Positions 17,836 to 27,689 of a DNA stretch of 64,000 nucleotides are shown here, piece after piece; the stretch's first letter is position 1; every line of letters starts with the position of its first letter. The notes beneath the pieces are model-generated. The model had not been told where the DNA came from and made no database searches. It saw only the letters and a list, made by a program, of their open reading frames with translations. The stretch lies in NCBI RefSeq assembly GCF_011801145.1, contig NZ_CP046172.1, positions 7,874,001 through 7,938,000 of the forward strand, given 5' to 3'. Made by a program: the position numbers and the translations under genes. This DNA is from Nocardia arthritidis. Lineage in GTDB: Bacteria; Actinomycetota; Actinomycetes; Mycobacteriales; Mycobacteriaceae.

Positions 17836-18537
17836 ATGATGGCCGAACTCACGCTCGTACTACTGCACAGTCCGCTCGTCGGCCCACTCACCTGGGCAGC
17901 GACGGCCGAATGCCTGCGCCGCGAAGGGCTGCCGACAGCGGTCCCCACCCTGGTGCTCGACGGTGATCCGCCCTATTACCGGCGGGTCGCCGACAGCACG
18001 GCGGCCGCCGTCGCCACCATCGGCACACCGCTCGTACTGGTGGCGCACAGCGCGGCGGGCGCATTCCTGCCGCCGATCGCCGAGGCCATCGGAAATCGGG
18101 TTCGCGCAATGATTTTCGTCGACGCCCTACTCCCACATCCCGGCCTCAGCTCATTGGATTCCGCGCCACCGCAGGCCGCCAAGATGTTGACCGACGAAGC
18201 CGGCGACGGATACCTGCCGCCGTGGCACACCTGGTTCCCACCGGGGTTGATCGAAGAGCTACTCCCCGATCCGGACCTGCGCCACCGATTCATCGCCGAG
18301 ATCGCACCGCCACCGCTGGCCTATTTCGAAGAACCCGCTCCGGAAACGCCCGGCCTACCCGAAACCCAGTGCGCCTATTTGCAATTGAGCCAAGCTTACG
18401 AGGGCGCGGCCGACGAGGCCGAGCGCCGCCACTGGCTGGTGCACCGGGTGAACGCCGACCACCTGACCATGCTCACCAACCCCGAGGCGATCGCCGAGCT
18501 GATCGGTGAGATCACCAAAACCCTCATCCGAGATTGA
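17836..18537 (+). CDS. Alpha/beta-hydrolase fold protein
   Basis: 233 aa from ATG 17836 (the next codon is also ATG). It contains LVLLHSPLVGPLTW near the N-terminus, the nucleophile elbow VAHSAAGAFLP (serine) and a histidine in NADHLTMLTNP. It belongs to the short serine-hydrolase branch seen in many actinobacteria. The frame is open to 17752, which would overlap the lipoprotein gene; those residues are Pro/Arg-rich and not hydrolase-like. Substrate unknown. Confidence 0.84.
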   Translation: MMAELTLVLLHSPLVGPLTWAATAECLRREGLPTAVPTLVLDGDPPYYRRVADSTAAAVATIGTPLVLVAHSAAGAFLPPIAEAIGNRVRAMIFVDALLPHPGLSSLDSAPPQAAKMLTDEAGDGYLPPWHTWFPPGLIEELLPDPDLRHRFIAEIAPPPLAYFEEPAPETPGLPETQCAYLQLSQAYEGAADEAERRHWLVHRVNADHLTMLTNPEAIAELIGEITKTLIRD

Positions 18538-18572
18538 CATCGGCGGGCGCATCTACTCGTAAGCGACGAGAA

Positions 18573-19565
18573 TCAAAGGCCCAGACCGGATTTCAGGGTG
18601 GGCCAGGAGTCGTGCAGCGCGTTCTGCCAGTAGTACCAGGCGTGGGTGCCGAAATCGGTGTAGCGCACGGTCGCGGGGATATCGTGTGCGCGCAGGACCG
18701 CGTCGAAGGCGACAGTGCAGTCGTGGATCACCAATTCGAGGACAACCGAATTGAAAACGTCGTCGGGGTATTTGTAGGTGGGATCGAAGGTGAAGTCATG
18801 TTGGCCCGGTATGCCGGTGGCCGCCGAGATGTAGACCGGCTTGCCGCGCAGCTGATCGACGTGCTGGCTCGGATCATGGGCAGCCCATTCGGGATTCGTC
18901 GAGGTACCCCACATATTGTCCGGATCGCCGCCCTTGATCCGCACCGGCGCCCGCACCGTGAACTGATCGTAGCGATCGGAGGCCAGGCATCCGCTGTATG
19001 CGGCCATCGCCCGATACAGCGACGGGTTGCGCACCGTCAGCGTCGCGGCGGCCTGCGCGCCCATCGACTGTCCGGCGATCGCGTTGATTCCGTTGCCGGA
19101 CAGCGCATTATCGACGAGCGGCGGCAGTTCCCTGGTGAGGAAGGTCTCCCACCGGACGCGCCCGAGCTTCGGATCGTCCCGAATCCAGTCGGTGTAGAAC
19201 GTGCCGGGACCGCCGACCGGCATCACCACATTCACCGGCTTGTCGGCGAAGAACTGGACGATATCGGTTTTCAAGGTCCACGTGCTCTGCCCCTCGTCAT
19301 CGGAGGCACCGTCGCCGTCGAGCAGGTAGAGGGTGGGATGCGGCGCGGTCCGGTCCGCGGGCAGCAGCACATCGAGTTGCACGGTCCGCCCCATCGCGGG
19401 CGACCACACGTACATCTCCTCCCACCGATCCGTCTTCGGCTCGATGTGGTCGATCACCGCCTGCGCCCGCGCGGTGGGCGGTGTGACGCACATCGCTACC
19501 GCGAGCAGTACCAGCACACCAACGGCAAACCGAACTGCCGCGAAGCGCCGACCTCCGAGCGACAC
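18573..19565 (-). CDS. Antigen-85-like secreted esterase / putative mycolyltransferase
   Basis: 330 aa. The signal peptide is about 32 residues (RFAVGVLVLLAVAMCV, then ARAQA). The fold is esterase D/antigen 85: LQLDVLLPA-type strand, LLDGDGA, the nucleophile elbow GQSMGAQAAA and a histidine in FGTHAWYYWQ, which closely matches the GTHSW motif of mycolyltransferases. Such proteins transfer mycolic acids to trehalose or arabinogalactan, or are related esterases without that activity. GTG 19565 was chosen; GTG 19574 is three codons upstream. Confidence 0.87.
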   Translation of the reverse strand: MSLGGRRFAAVRFAVGVLVLLAVAMCVTPPTARAQAVIDHIEPKTDRWEEMYVWSPAMGRTVQLDVLLPADRTAPHPTLYLLDGDGASDDEGQSTWTLKTDIVQFFADKPVNVVMPVGGPGTFYTDWIRDDPKLGRVRWETFLTRELPPLVDNALSGNGINAIAGQSMGAQAAATLTVRNPSLYRAMAAYSGCLASDRYDQFTVRAPVRIKGGDPDNMWGTSTNPEWAAHDPSQHVDQLRGKPVYISAATGIPGQHDFTFDPTYKYPDDVFNSVVLELVIHDCTVAFDAVLRAHDIPATVRYTDFGTHAWYYWQNALHDSWPTLKSGLGL

Positions 19566-19638
19566 GATACGCACCGTCCTTGCCGATGAGCGGAATCCCG
19601 GCGGCCGATCCAGCAAACCGATGGCCGGGTCGGCGATA

Positions 19639-19938
19639 CTACCCGACCGACCCCTGCCACCGGACGGCCGTCCAGGACAGCGCGCCGCTCCGGAGTTCGG
19701 CGATGACCGTATCGAGCCAGTCCCGTTCCGCGGCCAGCATGGCACGCTGGTATTCGTCCTCCAGCAGGAAGATCCGCTCTATGCCGTGCGCCTCGGCCAT
19801 TCGATCCGGCGTCGGCTGCCCGAGCGCTTCGTCGAGGTGCCTGCGGCGGCGCTCGAGCAGCTCGGCGCATTGCGCTGGGGTGAGCAGCGAGGCGGTCGAC
19901 AGCGCCGCGGGGAAGGCCGGGTATTCCTCGCGCGGCGC
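19639..19938 (-). pseudogene. C-terminal remnant of a PadR-family regulator
   Basis: Minus-strand codons ending at the stop at 19639 encode only the helical C-terminal half of a PadR regulator: EEYPAFPAALSTASLLTPAQ, then ELLERRRRHLDEAL and the dimerisation helix AAERDWLDTVIAELRSGAL. The N-terminal winged helix is absent; to the right the sequence changes at once into a DUF998-like gene on the opposite strand. A regulator without a DNA-binding domain should be inactive as such. Confidence 0.65.
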
Positions 19939-20421
19939 ATCTGGCTCGATATCGCGTTCGTGCTCTGCGGCGCGCTGATGATCGTCGGCGTGCAGGGCAT
20001 TCGAATCTCGCTCTTGCGCAACGCAAGCACGGCCAGGCAGGTCGCCGTGGCCGTGCTGCTGTGTCTTCCGGCGGTGGGCATGGTGCTGTGCGGGCTGTTC
20101 CCGATCGACTCGGGCGGGCCTGGGCACTTCATCGCCGCCAATATCGTGTTCCTCGGCCCGATCGTCGGCTTCCTCGGCTCGGGCGTCCTGCTTTTCCCGG
20201 TGCCGCGGCTGCGTCCGATCGCCATCGGACTGCTGGTGGCGGGCGCGCTCACCGCCGCCGGACTGTACGGATACTTCGTCAGCGCGCCGACGATGCGGGA
20301 CTTCCGCACGATCGCGGGCGGCGGCACCATCGGGTTGTGGGAGCGAATCCTCGGCATCGAGATCGTCGGCTGGTACGTCGTTCTCGGTGCCGAGGCGCTG
20401 CGTCAGCGGGTCACTTGGTGA
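19939..20421 (+). pseudogene. DUF998-like membrane protein, N-terminus missing
   Basis: 160 codons with about five hydrophobic helices and the DUF998-like segment LCGLFPIDSGGPGHFIAAN. Family members are about 200 aa, so roughly the first helix and start region are lost; homology begins at RIWLDIAFVLCG directly at the junction with the PadR remnant. Internal GTG 19960 could start a short product. Its stop overlaps the end of the ABC binding-protein gene by 11 bp. Confidence 0.62.
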
Positions 20422-22240
20422 AGTACCAGTCCTCCGGGCTGCGGGCGGTCTGGTTCGCGGGGAACGCGACCCCGCCCAGGTTCTTCGCGACGACCTCCAT
20501 GTAGGTGCGCAGCGGCATATTGATCTGTCCCGGCAGCGTTTTCACCGCGTAATCCTCGTAATTGGCGAAGGCGGCCTTGTCGTCGGAGTGCAGTGTGGCG
20601 TTGATCAGTTCGGTGAGCTTCGGATCGCTGTAGTTGCCGATATTCTCGCTCGCACCCGGCAGCAGCAGTTGATCGCCGGTGGGCACCGCGTCGTATTCCT
20701 GGTAACCGAAGAAGCCGATCTGCCAGTCGCAGGTCGGACCGGAGCCGTGGCAGTTGCTGATGTCGTCCATCACCGTGTTGAACTCCTGGCCCTTCAGGTC
20801 GAAGACGATGCCCGCCTGCGCCGCATCGGATTTCCACTGCTGCACCACCCGGCTGTAAATCGGGTTGCCGGTGGAGAATTCGAGGGTGAACTGCAGCTTC
20901 GTCCCCGCGGCGACGCCGTCACCGCACTGATTGTCGGCGGTGCCGGGACTCGTGCACACCATGACGCCACCCTGATCGGTCCAGCCGTGCCCGGTGAGCA
21001 GCGACTTCGCCTTGGCTTTGTCGAAAGCGTATGGGCCGGGACCACGTTCGGAGTCCGCGATATACGGGTTCTCCGGTTTGATCGGCACCGGTCCGGTGGT
21101 GACCGCACCGTAGCCGCGCATCGCGGAGTTGATATCGGTCTCCTGATCCAGTGTCAGCTGCATGGCCTGGCGAATGTAGAGCTGTTTGAACGTGGCGCCG
21201 AACGTCGGGTTGGCCATGTTCAGAATCGAAGTGCTCCAACCCCAACCGTATGCGGGGATCAGATTGTAGTTGGCCTGCAACGGATTCGAGGACGGCTGCT
21301 CCTGCGAGGCCTTCTTCTCCGGTAGATTGGTCACCTGCACGCCGCCCACCGAGAGGGTGTTCCCGGCGCGGAACGTGTTGAAGATGGCGTCGGTGCTGGT
21401 GAACGGCTCCATCTTGTAATGCGCCAGATGCGGCTTGTCCGGCCCGCTGTAGGCCGGGTTCGGGTCGAACGCGATATGACCCTGCGCGTCGTAATTCGTC
21501 AGATGCCAAGGGCCGTCGACGATCTGCCACAGCGGATCGGTGGCGTAGGCCGAGCTGTTCTTGCTCTTCTCGTAGAGATATTGGTAGACGGCATCACATT
21601 TGGACTGGTCGTCGGTGCAACCGCCGCTGCCCGGCGCGGCCGAATCGGAGGTCTTGTCCCATGCGATCGGCAGCGGGGTGACCTGCGAGAGCTCCTGACC
21701 GGTGAACCAGGTGGGCGAATAGCTGCTGTCGAGTTTGAAAGTCACCTGCTGCGGCCCGGTTTCGGTCACCGACAGCACATTGTCCGGGAATTGCCCCTGG
21801 ACGTACTTGGCGAAGTTCTTCTTCTCCGCGAACAGCATATGCATCCAGAACAGGACGCCCTTGGCGTTCACCGGGTCACCGTTCGACCACTTGTACGGCT
21901 TCAGGTCGATGGTGACGGTGCTGTTGTTGTCGCTGTATTTCGGCGGCGCGGCAAGGCTTTTCGTCTCGTTGAGATCGGAGCTGCCCTTGCTGTCGCCCCA
22001 GAAGTACAGCGGGCGGTACATCAGCCGCTGCAGGTCGCCCGTCGCGTAGCCGCTGTTGTGCGCGGCGTCGTACAGCGGGAAGATCCAGTTCGGTTGCGTA
22101 CCAGGCGGTTCGGCGAATACGGCGGTACCGCCCTCCTGCGGCGTGCCGCCCGAATGCGTACTGCTCGAACCACATCCGGTGAGCACCGACGCCGCGGCCA
22201 AGACCGCACCGACGGCGCCGACCAATCTCTTCACCTGCAT
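20411..22240 (-). CDS. ABC transporter peptide-type substrate-binding lipoprotein (SBP family 5)
   Basis: 609 aa. The signal peptide ends in VLTGC, so the mature protein is lipid-anchored at the outer membrane face. The long SBP_bac_5 domain is typical of OppA/DppA-type receptors, and the length is in the family range. It is the last gene of a four-gene operon with two permeases and a fused ATPase. The ligand may be a peptide, nickel chelate or sugar; the sequence does not decide. Confidence 0.92.
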   Translation of the reverse strand: MQVKRLVGAVGAVLAAASVLTGCGSSSTHSGGTPQEGGTAVFAEPPGTQPNWIFPLYDAAHNSGYATGDLQRLMYRPLYFWGDSKGSSDLNETKSLAAPPKYSDNNSTVTIDLKPYKWSNGDPVNAKGVLFWMHMLFAEKKNFAKYVQGQFPDNVLSVTETGPQQVTFKLDSSYSPTWFTGQELSQVTPLPIAWDKTSDSAAPGSGGCTDDQSKCDAVYQYLYEKSKNSSAYATDPLWQIVDGPWHLTNYDAQGHIAFDPNPAYSGPDKPHLAHYKMEPFTSTDAIFNTFRAGNTLSVGGVQVTNLPEKKASQEQPSSNPLQANYNLIPAYGWGWSTSILNMANPTFGATFKQLYIRQAMQLTLDQETDINSAMRGYGAVTTGPVPIKPENPYIADSERGPGPYAFDKAKAKSLLTGHGWTDQGGVMVCTSPGTADNQCGDGVAAGTKLQFTLEFSTGNPIYSRVVQQWKSDAAQAGIVFDLKGQEFNTVMDDISNCHGSGPTCDWQIGFFGYQEYDAVPTGDQLLLPGASENIGNYSDPKLTELINATLHSDDKAAFANYEDYAVKTLPGQINMPLRTYMEVVAKNLGGVAFPANQTARSPEDWYFTK

Positions 22241-22275
22241 CCCAGGACTTCCCTTCTCTGCACTGTCCTAGATGG

Positions 22276-24354
22276 TCACAACGCGACGGCCGAGTTCGCG
22301 GGCGGCTCCGACGCCGCGGCCGCGTCCAGCGGAAAATGGCACGCGGCCCGATGCCCGTCGCCGAACGCGCGCATCGGCGGCTCCTCCAGCGCGCAGATCT
22401 CCTGCGCCAGTGGACATCTGGTTCGGAACCGGCAGCCCGACGGCGGGTTGCGCGCCGACGGCAGCTCACCCTTGATGACACCGTCCCCACCGCGCCCGGC
22501 CCACGGGTCGGCCTTCGGCACGGTGCCGATCAAACCGAATGTGTACGGGTGGCGCGGATTACGGTAAACCTCGTCGGCGGGGCCGGTCTCCACCAGCTTG
22601 CCCAGATACATCACGCCGATCCGGGTGGACAGGTAGCGCACCACGGACAGGTCGTGCGAGATGAACACATAGGTGAGACCGTGCCGTCTGCGTAGATCGC
22701 CCATCAGGTTGAGGATCTGCGCCTGGATCGAAACATCAAGTGCCGAAACCGGTTCGTCGGCGACGATCAGCTTCGGCTGCAGCGCGAGCGCGCGGGCCAG
22801 CGCGATGCGCTGCCGCTGGCCGCCGGAGAATTCGTGCGGGTAGCGCTCGGCCGCCGCCGCGGGCAGGCCGACCTCGCCGAGCAGGTCACGCACCCGCGCG
22901 GCGCGTTGCGCGCGGTTGCCGACGCCGTGGATCACCAGCGGTTCGGCGACGATCGCACCGACCCGCATTCGCGGGTCCAGCGCCGAGTAGCTGTCCTGGA
23001 AAACCAGGTGCGTATCCTGGCGCAGCTGCCGTAACCGCTTGCCGCGCAACGATGTCAGCTCGGCGTCGGCGATCCGGACGTGGCCGCTCGTCGGCGTCTC
23101 CAATCCGGCGATGCAGCGGCCGATCGTCGTCTTGCCGCAGCCGGATTCCCCGACCAGACCGAAGGTTTCGCCCGCGGCGACGGAGAAGCTCACATCGGCG
23201 ATCGCCGATACCGTGCCGACCCTGCGCTGCAGGATGGCGCCCGCATGCACCGGAAAGTCCTTGACCAGATGTTCGACCGCGAGCAGCGCTTGCCCGGCCT
23301 GCGCCACCGACTCCTGTTCGGCGGGCGCGGGTCCGCGCTCGTGCACGGCGACGCGGCCGGATGGTTCGCGCAGCGCGGGATCGCCGACCGGGTGGAAGCA
23401 CGCGTACTCGTGCCCGACCACATCCCCGCGCAGCGCGGGATCCTCCGTTCGGCATCGATCGGTCGCGTATCGGCAGCGCGGCGCGAACCGGCACCCCTTC
23501 GGCGGGTCGACCAGATCCGGCGGCAAACCCGGGATGCTGTACAGTTTTTCGCCGCTCTCCGCCGAATTCTCCGGCAGCGCCTCGAAAAGCGCCTCGGTAT
23601 AGGGATGGCGCGGGTTGCCGAACAGCGACCTGGTGTCGGTGAGTTCGGCGATGCGGCCCGCGTACATCACCGCGACCCGGTCGGCACGCCCGGCGACGAC
23701 GCCGAGATCATGCGTCACCAGGATGACCGCCATGCCCACCCGGGTGCGCAGCTCATCGATCAGCTCCAGAATCTGGTGCTGGATGGTGACGTCGAGCGCC
23801 GTCGTCGGCTCGTCGGCGATGAGCAGATCAGGTTCGCAGACCAGCGCGCGGGCGATCATCACCCGCTGGCGCATCCCGCCGGACAGCTGGTGTGGATAGT
23901 CGCCGAGCCGCTCGGCCGCCCGCGGCAGGCCCACCAGCCCAAGCACCTCGAGCACCCGGGCCCGCCGGGCGGCGGCCGAGAGGTCGGAGTGCAGTCCCAG
24001 CGGTTCGGCGACCTGCCTGCCGATCGGGATGGTCGGATTCAGCGAGCTCAGCGGATCCTGGAAGATCATGCCGATCCGGCCGCCGCGCACCCGCCGCAGC
24101 TCGGACTCGGACATCTGCGCGATATCCTTGCCGCCCAGCAGGATTCGTCCCGACGCGATCCGGCCGCCCTCGGGCAGCAGGCGCAGGACGGACAGTGCGG
24201 TCATGGTCTTGCCGGAACCGGATTCGCCTACCAGGCCGAGTAATTCGCCGCGGCCGACCTCCAGGGTCACGCCGTCGACGGCGTGCACGACGCCGTCGCG
24301 GACATCGATCGTGGTGTGCAGGTCGTCGAGCCGCAGCACGGGTGCGTCGGTCAT
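22276..24354 (-). CDS. Fused double ATPase of peptide-type ABC importer (DppD-DppF fusion)
   Basis: 692 aa with two complete nucleotide-binding domains. NBD1: Walker A GESGSGKT at residues 43-50, signature [10 protein letters not shown], Walker [13 protein letters not shown], and a C-terminal cysteine-rich oligopeptide-transporter tail ([14 protein letters not shown]). NBD2: Walker [10 protein letters not shown], signature [22 protein letters not shown] and a second cysteine tail ([14 protein letters not shown]). Both sites look catalytically competent. ATG 24354 lies 1 bp from the permease stop. Confidence 0.95.
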   Translation of the reverse strand: MTDAPVLRLDDLHTTIDVRDGVVHAVDGVTLEVGRGELLGLVGESGSGKTMTALSVLRLLPEGGRIASGRILLGGKDIAQMSESELRRVRGGRIGMIFQDPLSSLNPTIPIGRQVAEPLGLHSDLSAAARRARVLEVLGLVGLPRAAERLGDYPHQLSGGMRQRVMIARALVCEPDLLIADEPTTALDVTIQHQILELIDELRTRVGMAVILVTHDLGVVAGRADRVAVMYAGRIAELTDTRSLFGNPRHPYTEALFEALPENSAESGEKLYSIPGLPPDLVDPPKGCRFAPRCRYATDRCRTEDPALRGDVVGHEYACFHPVGDPALREPSGRVAVHERGPAPAEQESVAQAGQALLAVEHLVKDFPVHAGAILQRRVGTVSAIADVSFSVAAGETFGLVGESGCGKTTIGRCIAGLETPTSGHVRIADAELTSLRGKRLRQLRQDTHLVFQDSYSALDPRMRVGAIVAEPLVIHGVGNRAQRAARVRDLLGEVGLPAAAAERYPHEFSGGQRQRIALARALALQPKLIVADEPVSALDVSIQAQILNLMGDLRRRHGLTYVFISHDLSVVRYLSTRIGVMYLGKLVETGPADEVYRNPRHPYTFGLIGTVPKADPWAGRGGDGVIKGELPSARNPPSGCRFRTRCPLAQEICALEEPPMRAFGDGHRAACHFPLDAAAASEPPANSAVAL

Positions 24355-24355
24355 T

Positions 24356-25273
24356 TCACCACCTCCGCAGCCGTACCTCGAGCGCGTCGCGCAACGCGTC
24401 GCCGAGGAAGTTGAATCCGATGACGACGCCCATGATCGCCACACCCGGCGGCAGGACCATCCACCAGTAGCCGTTCTGCAGGAAATCCGTGCTGTTGGAA
24501 AGCATGCTGCCCCAGTCGGCGTGCGGCGGCGCCATGCCGAGTCCGAGATAGCTCAGCGCCGCCACCATCAGCACCGCGTCGGCCACCTGGAAGGTCGCGT
24601 TCACCACGATGACGCCGACGGCGTTGGGCATGATGTGGCGCAGGATCGCCCGGCGGTTGCCGCCGCCCATCATCTTCACCGCCTGCACGTATTCCCTTGT
24701 GCGCAGGGACAATGTCTCGCCGCGCACCAGGCGCGCGGGCGAGAGCCAGGCGGCGAAGGACACCACGAGGATGAGCAGGCCGACGCTGGCGGTGAAGATC
24801 GACGAGAGGATCAGCAGCAGGAACAGCGTCGGTATCGCCAGCAGGGTGTCGACGACGCGCATCATCGCCGAATCGACGAAACCACCGACATAGCCCGCGA
24901 CCGCACCCCACAGCGTCCCGAAGACGGTGGCGATGACCGCCGCGGCGACGCCGATCTCCACCGACGCGCGCCCGCCGACCATGAGCCTGCCGAGTTCGTC
25001 GTAGCCGACGTCGTCGGTGCCGAGCGGATGCGCGGAACTCGGCGGCTGATTGGCGCCCGCGAGATTCGTCGCGATCTGCTCGGAGTGGTAGAGCACCGGG
25101 CCGAGGAAGCAGAACAGCAGGAACAACGCGATCAGCCCGATGCCGACCACGGCGAGCTTGTTCGCGAGCAGACTGCGCAGCACGGTTGCGAACCTGGATC
25201 GGGCACGACCCGGAATATGCTGGGCGGCAACGACTTCCGGTGATTCGTTGAGCGGCAGGATGCGATCGGCCAT
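24356..25273 (-). CDS. ABC importer permease, DppC/OppC type
   Basis: 305 aa. An N-terminal OppC extension with one helix is followed by the BPD_transp_1 core, where the EAA-type coupling loop appears as YVQAVKMMGGGNRRAILRHI. The start overlaps the upstream permease stop by 1 bp at 25273. It pairs with the DppB-like permease to form the translocation pore. Confidence 0.94.
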   Translation of the reverse strand: MADRILPLNESPEVVAAQHIPGRARSRFATVLRSLLANKLAVVGIGLIALFLLFCFLGPVLYHSEQIATNLAGANQPPSSAHPLGTDDVGYDELGRLMVGGRASVEIGVAAAVIATVFGTLWGAVAGYVGGFVDSAMMRVVDTLLAIPTLFLLLILSSIFTASVGLLILVVSFAAWLSPARLVRGETLSLRTREYVQAVKMMGGGNRRAILRHIMPNAVGVIVVNATFQVADAVLMVAALSYLGLGMAPPHADWGSMLSNSTDFLQNGYWWMVLPPGVAIMGVVIGFNFLGDALRDALEVRLRRW

Positions 25274-26217
25274 CAGTACTTCACCCTCGGATCGAGCACG
25301 GCGTAGCCGATATCGGCCAGCAGCGAGCCGACGACGGTCGCGACGGCGACCATCAGACCGATGCCGAGCAAGACCGGATAGTCGTGCACCTGTGCCCCCT
25401 GGACGAAAATGAAACCCATCCCCGGATAGTTGAACACCCGCTCGGTGATCAGCGCGCCCGCGAACAGCTGCGGCAGGGTGAGCCCGAGCAGCGTGACCAC
25501 CGGGATCAGCGAATTGCGCAGCACATGCCGCAACAGCACCCGGCCGTCGCTCGCGCCCCCGGCCAGCGCGGTGCGCACATAGTCCTGCCGCAGGTTCTCC
25601 ATCACCGAGGAACGCACGTACCGACCGAACGACGCGATGGTGACCAGCGTCAGCGTCGCCACCGGCAGCACCAGACCCGATGCCTGCCCGAGGATTTCGC
25701 CGACCGTATTACCGTCCGGCCCGACCGGCGGAAACCAGTGCAGCTGAATGGCGAACAGCAGGATCAGCAGTTCACCGAGGAAGAAGGTCGGCATGGCGTA
25801 GAACGCGAACGACAATCCGGTGATCGCGTAGTCGCCGAGGGTGTTTCGCTTGCGTGCCTGATAGATCCCGATCGGCACCGCGAGCAGCACCGCGACGGCG
25901 GTGGACAGCGACATCAGGATCAGCGTCTTCGGCAGGTGGTCGGTGATGACGTCGACGACCGGCTGGTTCAGCTTGTAGGAGTAGCCGAGATCGCCGTGCA
26001 GCACGCCGCCCGCCCAATGCAGGAACTGCACGACCAGCGGTTTGTCATAGCCGTTCTGCTGATTGAAGGTTTCGATCTGCTGCGGTGTCGCCTTCGGCCC
26101 GAGGATCGCGCGGGCCGGGCCGCCGGGCAGCAGCTGCAGCAGCACGAACGTGAGCACCGAGACCAGCACGACCACGATCACCGACTGCAGCACCCGACGC
26201 AGTAGGTATCCCGTCAT
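25273..26217 (-). CDS. ABC importer permease, DppB/OppB type
   Basis: 314 aa. Typical DppB start MTGYLLRRVLQSVIVVVLVS, GDLGYSYKLNQPV motif and coupling loop YVRTALAGGASDGRVLLRHV. First gene of the operon dppB-dppC-dppDF-SBP on the minus strand. A 35-bp interrupted palindrome lies 49-83 bp upstream. Confidence 0.94.
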   Translation of the reverse strand: MTGYLLRRVLQSVIVVVLVSVLTFVLLQLLPGGPARAILGPKATPQQIETFNQQNGYDKPLVVQFLHWAGGVLHGDLGYSYKLNQPVVDVITDHLPKTLILMSLSTAVAVLLAVPIGIYQARKRNTLGDYAITGLSFAFYAMPTFFLGELLILLFAIQLHWFPPVGPDGNTVGEILGQASGLVLPVATLTLVTIASFGRYVRSSVMENLRQDYVRTALAGGASDGRVLLRHVLRNSLIPVVTLLGLTLPQLFAGALITERVFNYPGMGFIFVQGAQVHDYPVLLGIGLMVAVATVVGSLLADIGYAVLDPRVKY

Positions 26218-26265
26218 CGTCGCCTCCGCAACAGAAACGCAATCGCCGCGAATGCGACCAACCGG

Positions 26266-26300
26266 TCACCTAACACCATGCGGGCATGTTAGCTAGGTGA
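26266..26300. promoter_or_regulatory. Large interrupted palindrome upstream of peptide-importer operon
   Basis: Outer arms TCACCTA (26266-26272) and TAGGTGA (26294-26300) and inner arms CATGC (26277-26281) and GCATG (26284-26288) share one centre. The layout suggests an operator for a dimeric or tetrameric regulator, positioned where it could repress or activate the operon starting at 26217. No regulator gene is adjacent. Confidence 0.55.
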
Positions 26301-26437
26301 AATGCTCGCGTCCACCGGAACCGGAGCCTCAGATTCCTTGTGCGACATCGGCTTTATCCGGCGAGCACCGATGGCGGTGCACCGCAAGCATTTACCGCGT
26401 CGTGAGCGCAACAGTTATTCCGCGGTTCGCACGACGA

Positions 26438-26465
26438 TCCGGCGGACGCGTTCGCGCCCGCCGGA
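26438..26465 (-). terminator. Strong hairpin after epoxide hydrolase gene
   Basis: TCCGGCGGACGCG pairs with CGCGCCCGCCGGA across a 2-nt TT loop, with one imperfect pair in 13. It lies 10 bp beyond the epoxide hydrolase stop at 26475. There is no T-tract, which is common for actinobacterial terminators. It also shields the importer operon from read-through. Confidence 0.65.
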
Positions 26466-26474
26466 TCGCACCCG

Positions 26475-27626
26475 TCAGCGCAGATCGCGGAAGAACTCGC
26501 GGATATCGGCGACCAAGATTTCGGGCTCTTCCATGGCGGCGAAGTGGCCGCCGCGGTCGACATCGGTCCAGCGCGTGATGGTGTTGGAGGTTTCGCAGTA
26601 GCGGCGGATCGCGACATCGTGCGCGAAGACGATGCAGGCGGTGGGGACGCCGGAGTTCGCCGGGAGCTCGCCCCATGCCTGGGCGCTCGCGTAGCCGACG
26701 TAGGCGGCGGAGCCCGCGGTGCCGGTGAGCCAGTAGAACATCACGTTGGTCAGCAGGCGGTCACGGTCGATGATCTTGTCCGGCAGCACATTTCGCGGGA
26801 AGGTCCATTCCCGGAATTTGTCCGTGATCCAGGCCAGCTGCCCCACCGGCGAATCCACCAGACCGTACGCGAGCGCCTGCGGGCGGGTGGATTGAATCGC
26901 GATGTAGCCGAACTCTTCTCGCATGAAGGCCGCGATCCGGGCGATCCGGTCGCGCTCGAGCTCGGTCAGCTCGGCGAGTTCGGACTCCGGGAGCGGGAAC
27001 GGCGGAAGGTTCGTGCCGCCGTTCACGTGGACGCCGATCACCCGATCCGGCGCGGACCGCGCCACCTCCGGGCTCACCGCGCCGCCGATATCACCGCCCT
27101 GTACGGCGTATCGCGAATAGCCCAGGCGGTCCATGAGTTTCGCCCACAGCTTGCCGATTCGCGCTCTGTCCCAGCCCGATTCGCTGACCGGCCCGGAGAA
27201 TCCGAAACCGGGCAGCGACGGAATCACCAGGTGGAAGGCGTCGGCCGGGTCGCCGCCGTGCGCGCCCGGATCGGTGAGCGGTCCGATCACGTCGAGGAAT
27301 TCGACGACCGACCCCGGCCAGCCGTGGGTGAGCAGCAGCGGTGTCGCCGCAGGCTCGGCCGAGCGGATGTGCAGGAAATGCACGCGCTGACCGTCGATTT
27401 CGGTGATGAACTGCGGGTACCGGTTCAGTTCCGCCTCGGCGGCCCGCCAGTCGTATTCGGTGCGCCAGTACTCGACCAGCTCGCGCAGCCAGTGCACCGG
27501 GACACCGGTATCCCAGTCGTCGCCCGGCAGCGGCGCGGGCATCCGCGCGGCATCGAGCCGGGCCCGCAGGTCGTCGAGCTGTTCCTGGGGGATTTCGATC
27601 CGGAAGGGAGTGATCTCGTTGCTCAT
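26475..27626 (-). CDS. Epoxide hydrolase (EHN-domain type)
   Basis: 383 aa, usual length. The N-terminal EHN domain starts with [20 protein letters not shown]. The alpha/beta core has the [12 protein letters not shown] oxyanion motif and an aspartate nucleophile in [14 protein letters not shown], diagnostic of epoxide hydrolases; the catalytic histidine is in [12 protein letters not shown]. The enzyme opens epoxides to diols and can serve detoxification or lipid/juvenile-hormone-like epoxide metabolism. It is divergent from a WYL regulator across an inverted repeat. Confidence 0.93.
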   Translation of the reverse strand: MSNEITPFRIEIPQEQLDDLRARLDAARMPAPLPGDDWDTGVPVHWLRELVEYWRTEYDWRAAEAELNRYPQFITEIDGQRVHFLHIRSAEPAATPLLLTHGWPGSVVEFLDVIGPLTDPGAHGGDPADAFHLVIPSLPGFGFSGPVSESGWDRARIGKLWAKLMDRLGYSRYAVQGGDIGGAVSPEVARSAPDRVIGVHVNGGTNLPPFPLPESELAELTELERDRIARIAAFMREEFGYIAIQSTRPQALAYGLVDSPVGQLAWITDKFREWTFPRNVLPDKIIDRDRLLTNVMFYWLTGTAGSAAYVGYASAQAWGELPANSGVPTACIVFAHDVAIRRYCETSNTITRWTDVDRGGHFAAMEEPEILVADIREFFRDLR

Positions 27627-27645
27627 GAGACGTACCGTATGCGGC

Positions 27646-27670
27646 AGCTAGGACAGCTTCAGCCCTAGCT
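27646..27670. promoter_or_regulatory. Inverted repeat AGCTAGG-N11-CCTAGCT between epoxide hydrolase and WYL regulator
   Basis: Perfect 7-bp arms separated by 11 bp, in the middle of the 63-bp divergent gap. It is a strong candidate operator for the WYL regulator, controlling both genes. Confidence 0.6.
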
Positions 27671-27689
27671 TCGAGACATAATTACTTCT

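Noticed and set aside
26297..26601. Short plus-strand ORFs next to the importer operon
   Set aside because: They cross the importer upstream region and terminator hairpin and run antisense to the epoxide hydrolase tail; no ribosome binding site or recognisable sequence.
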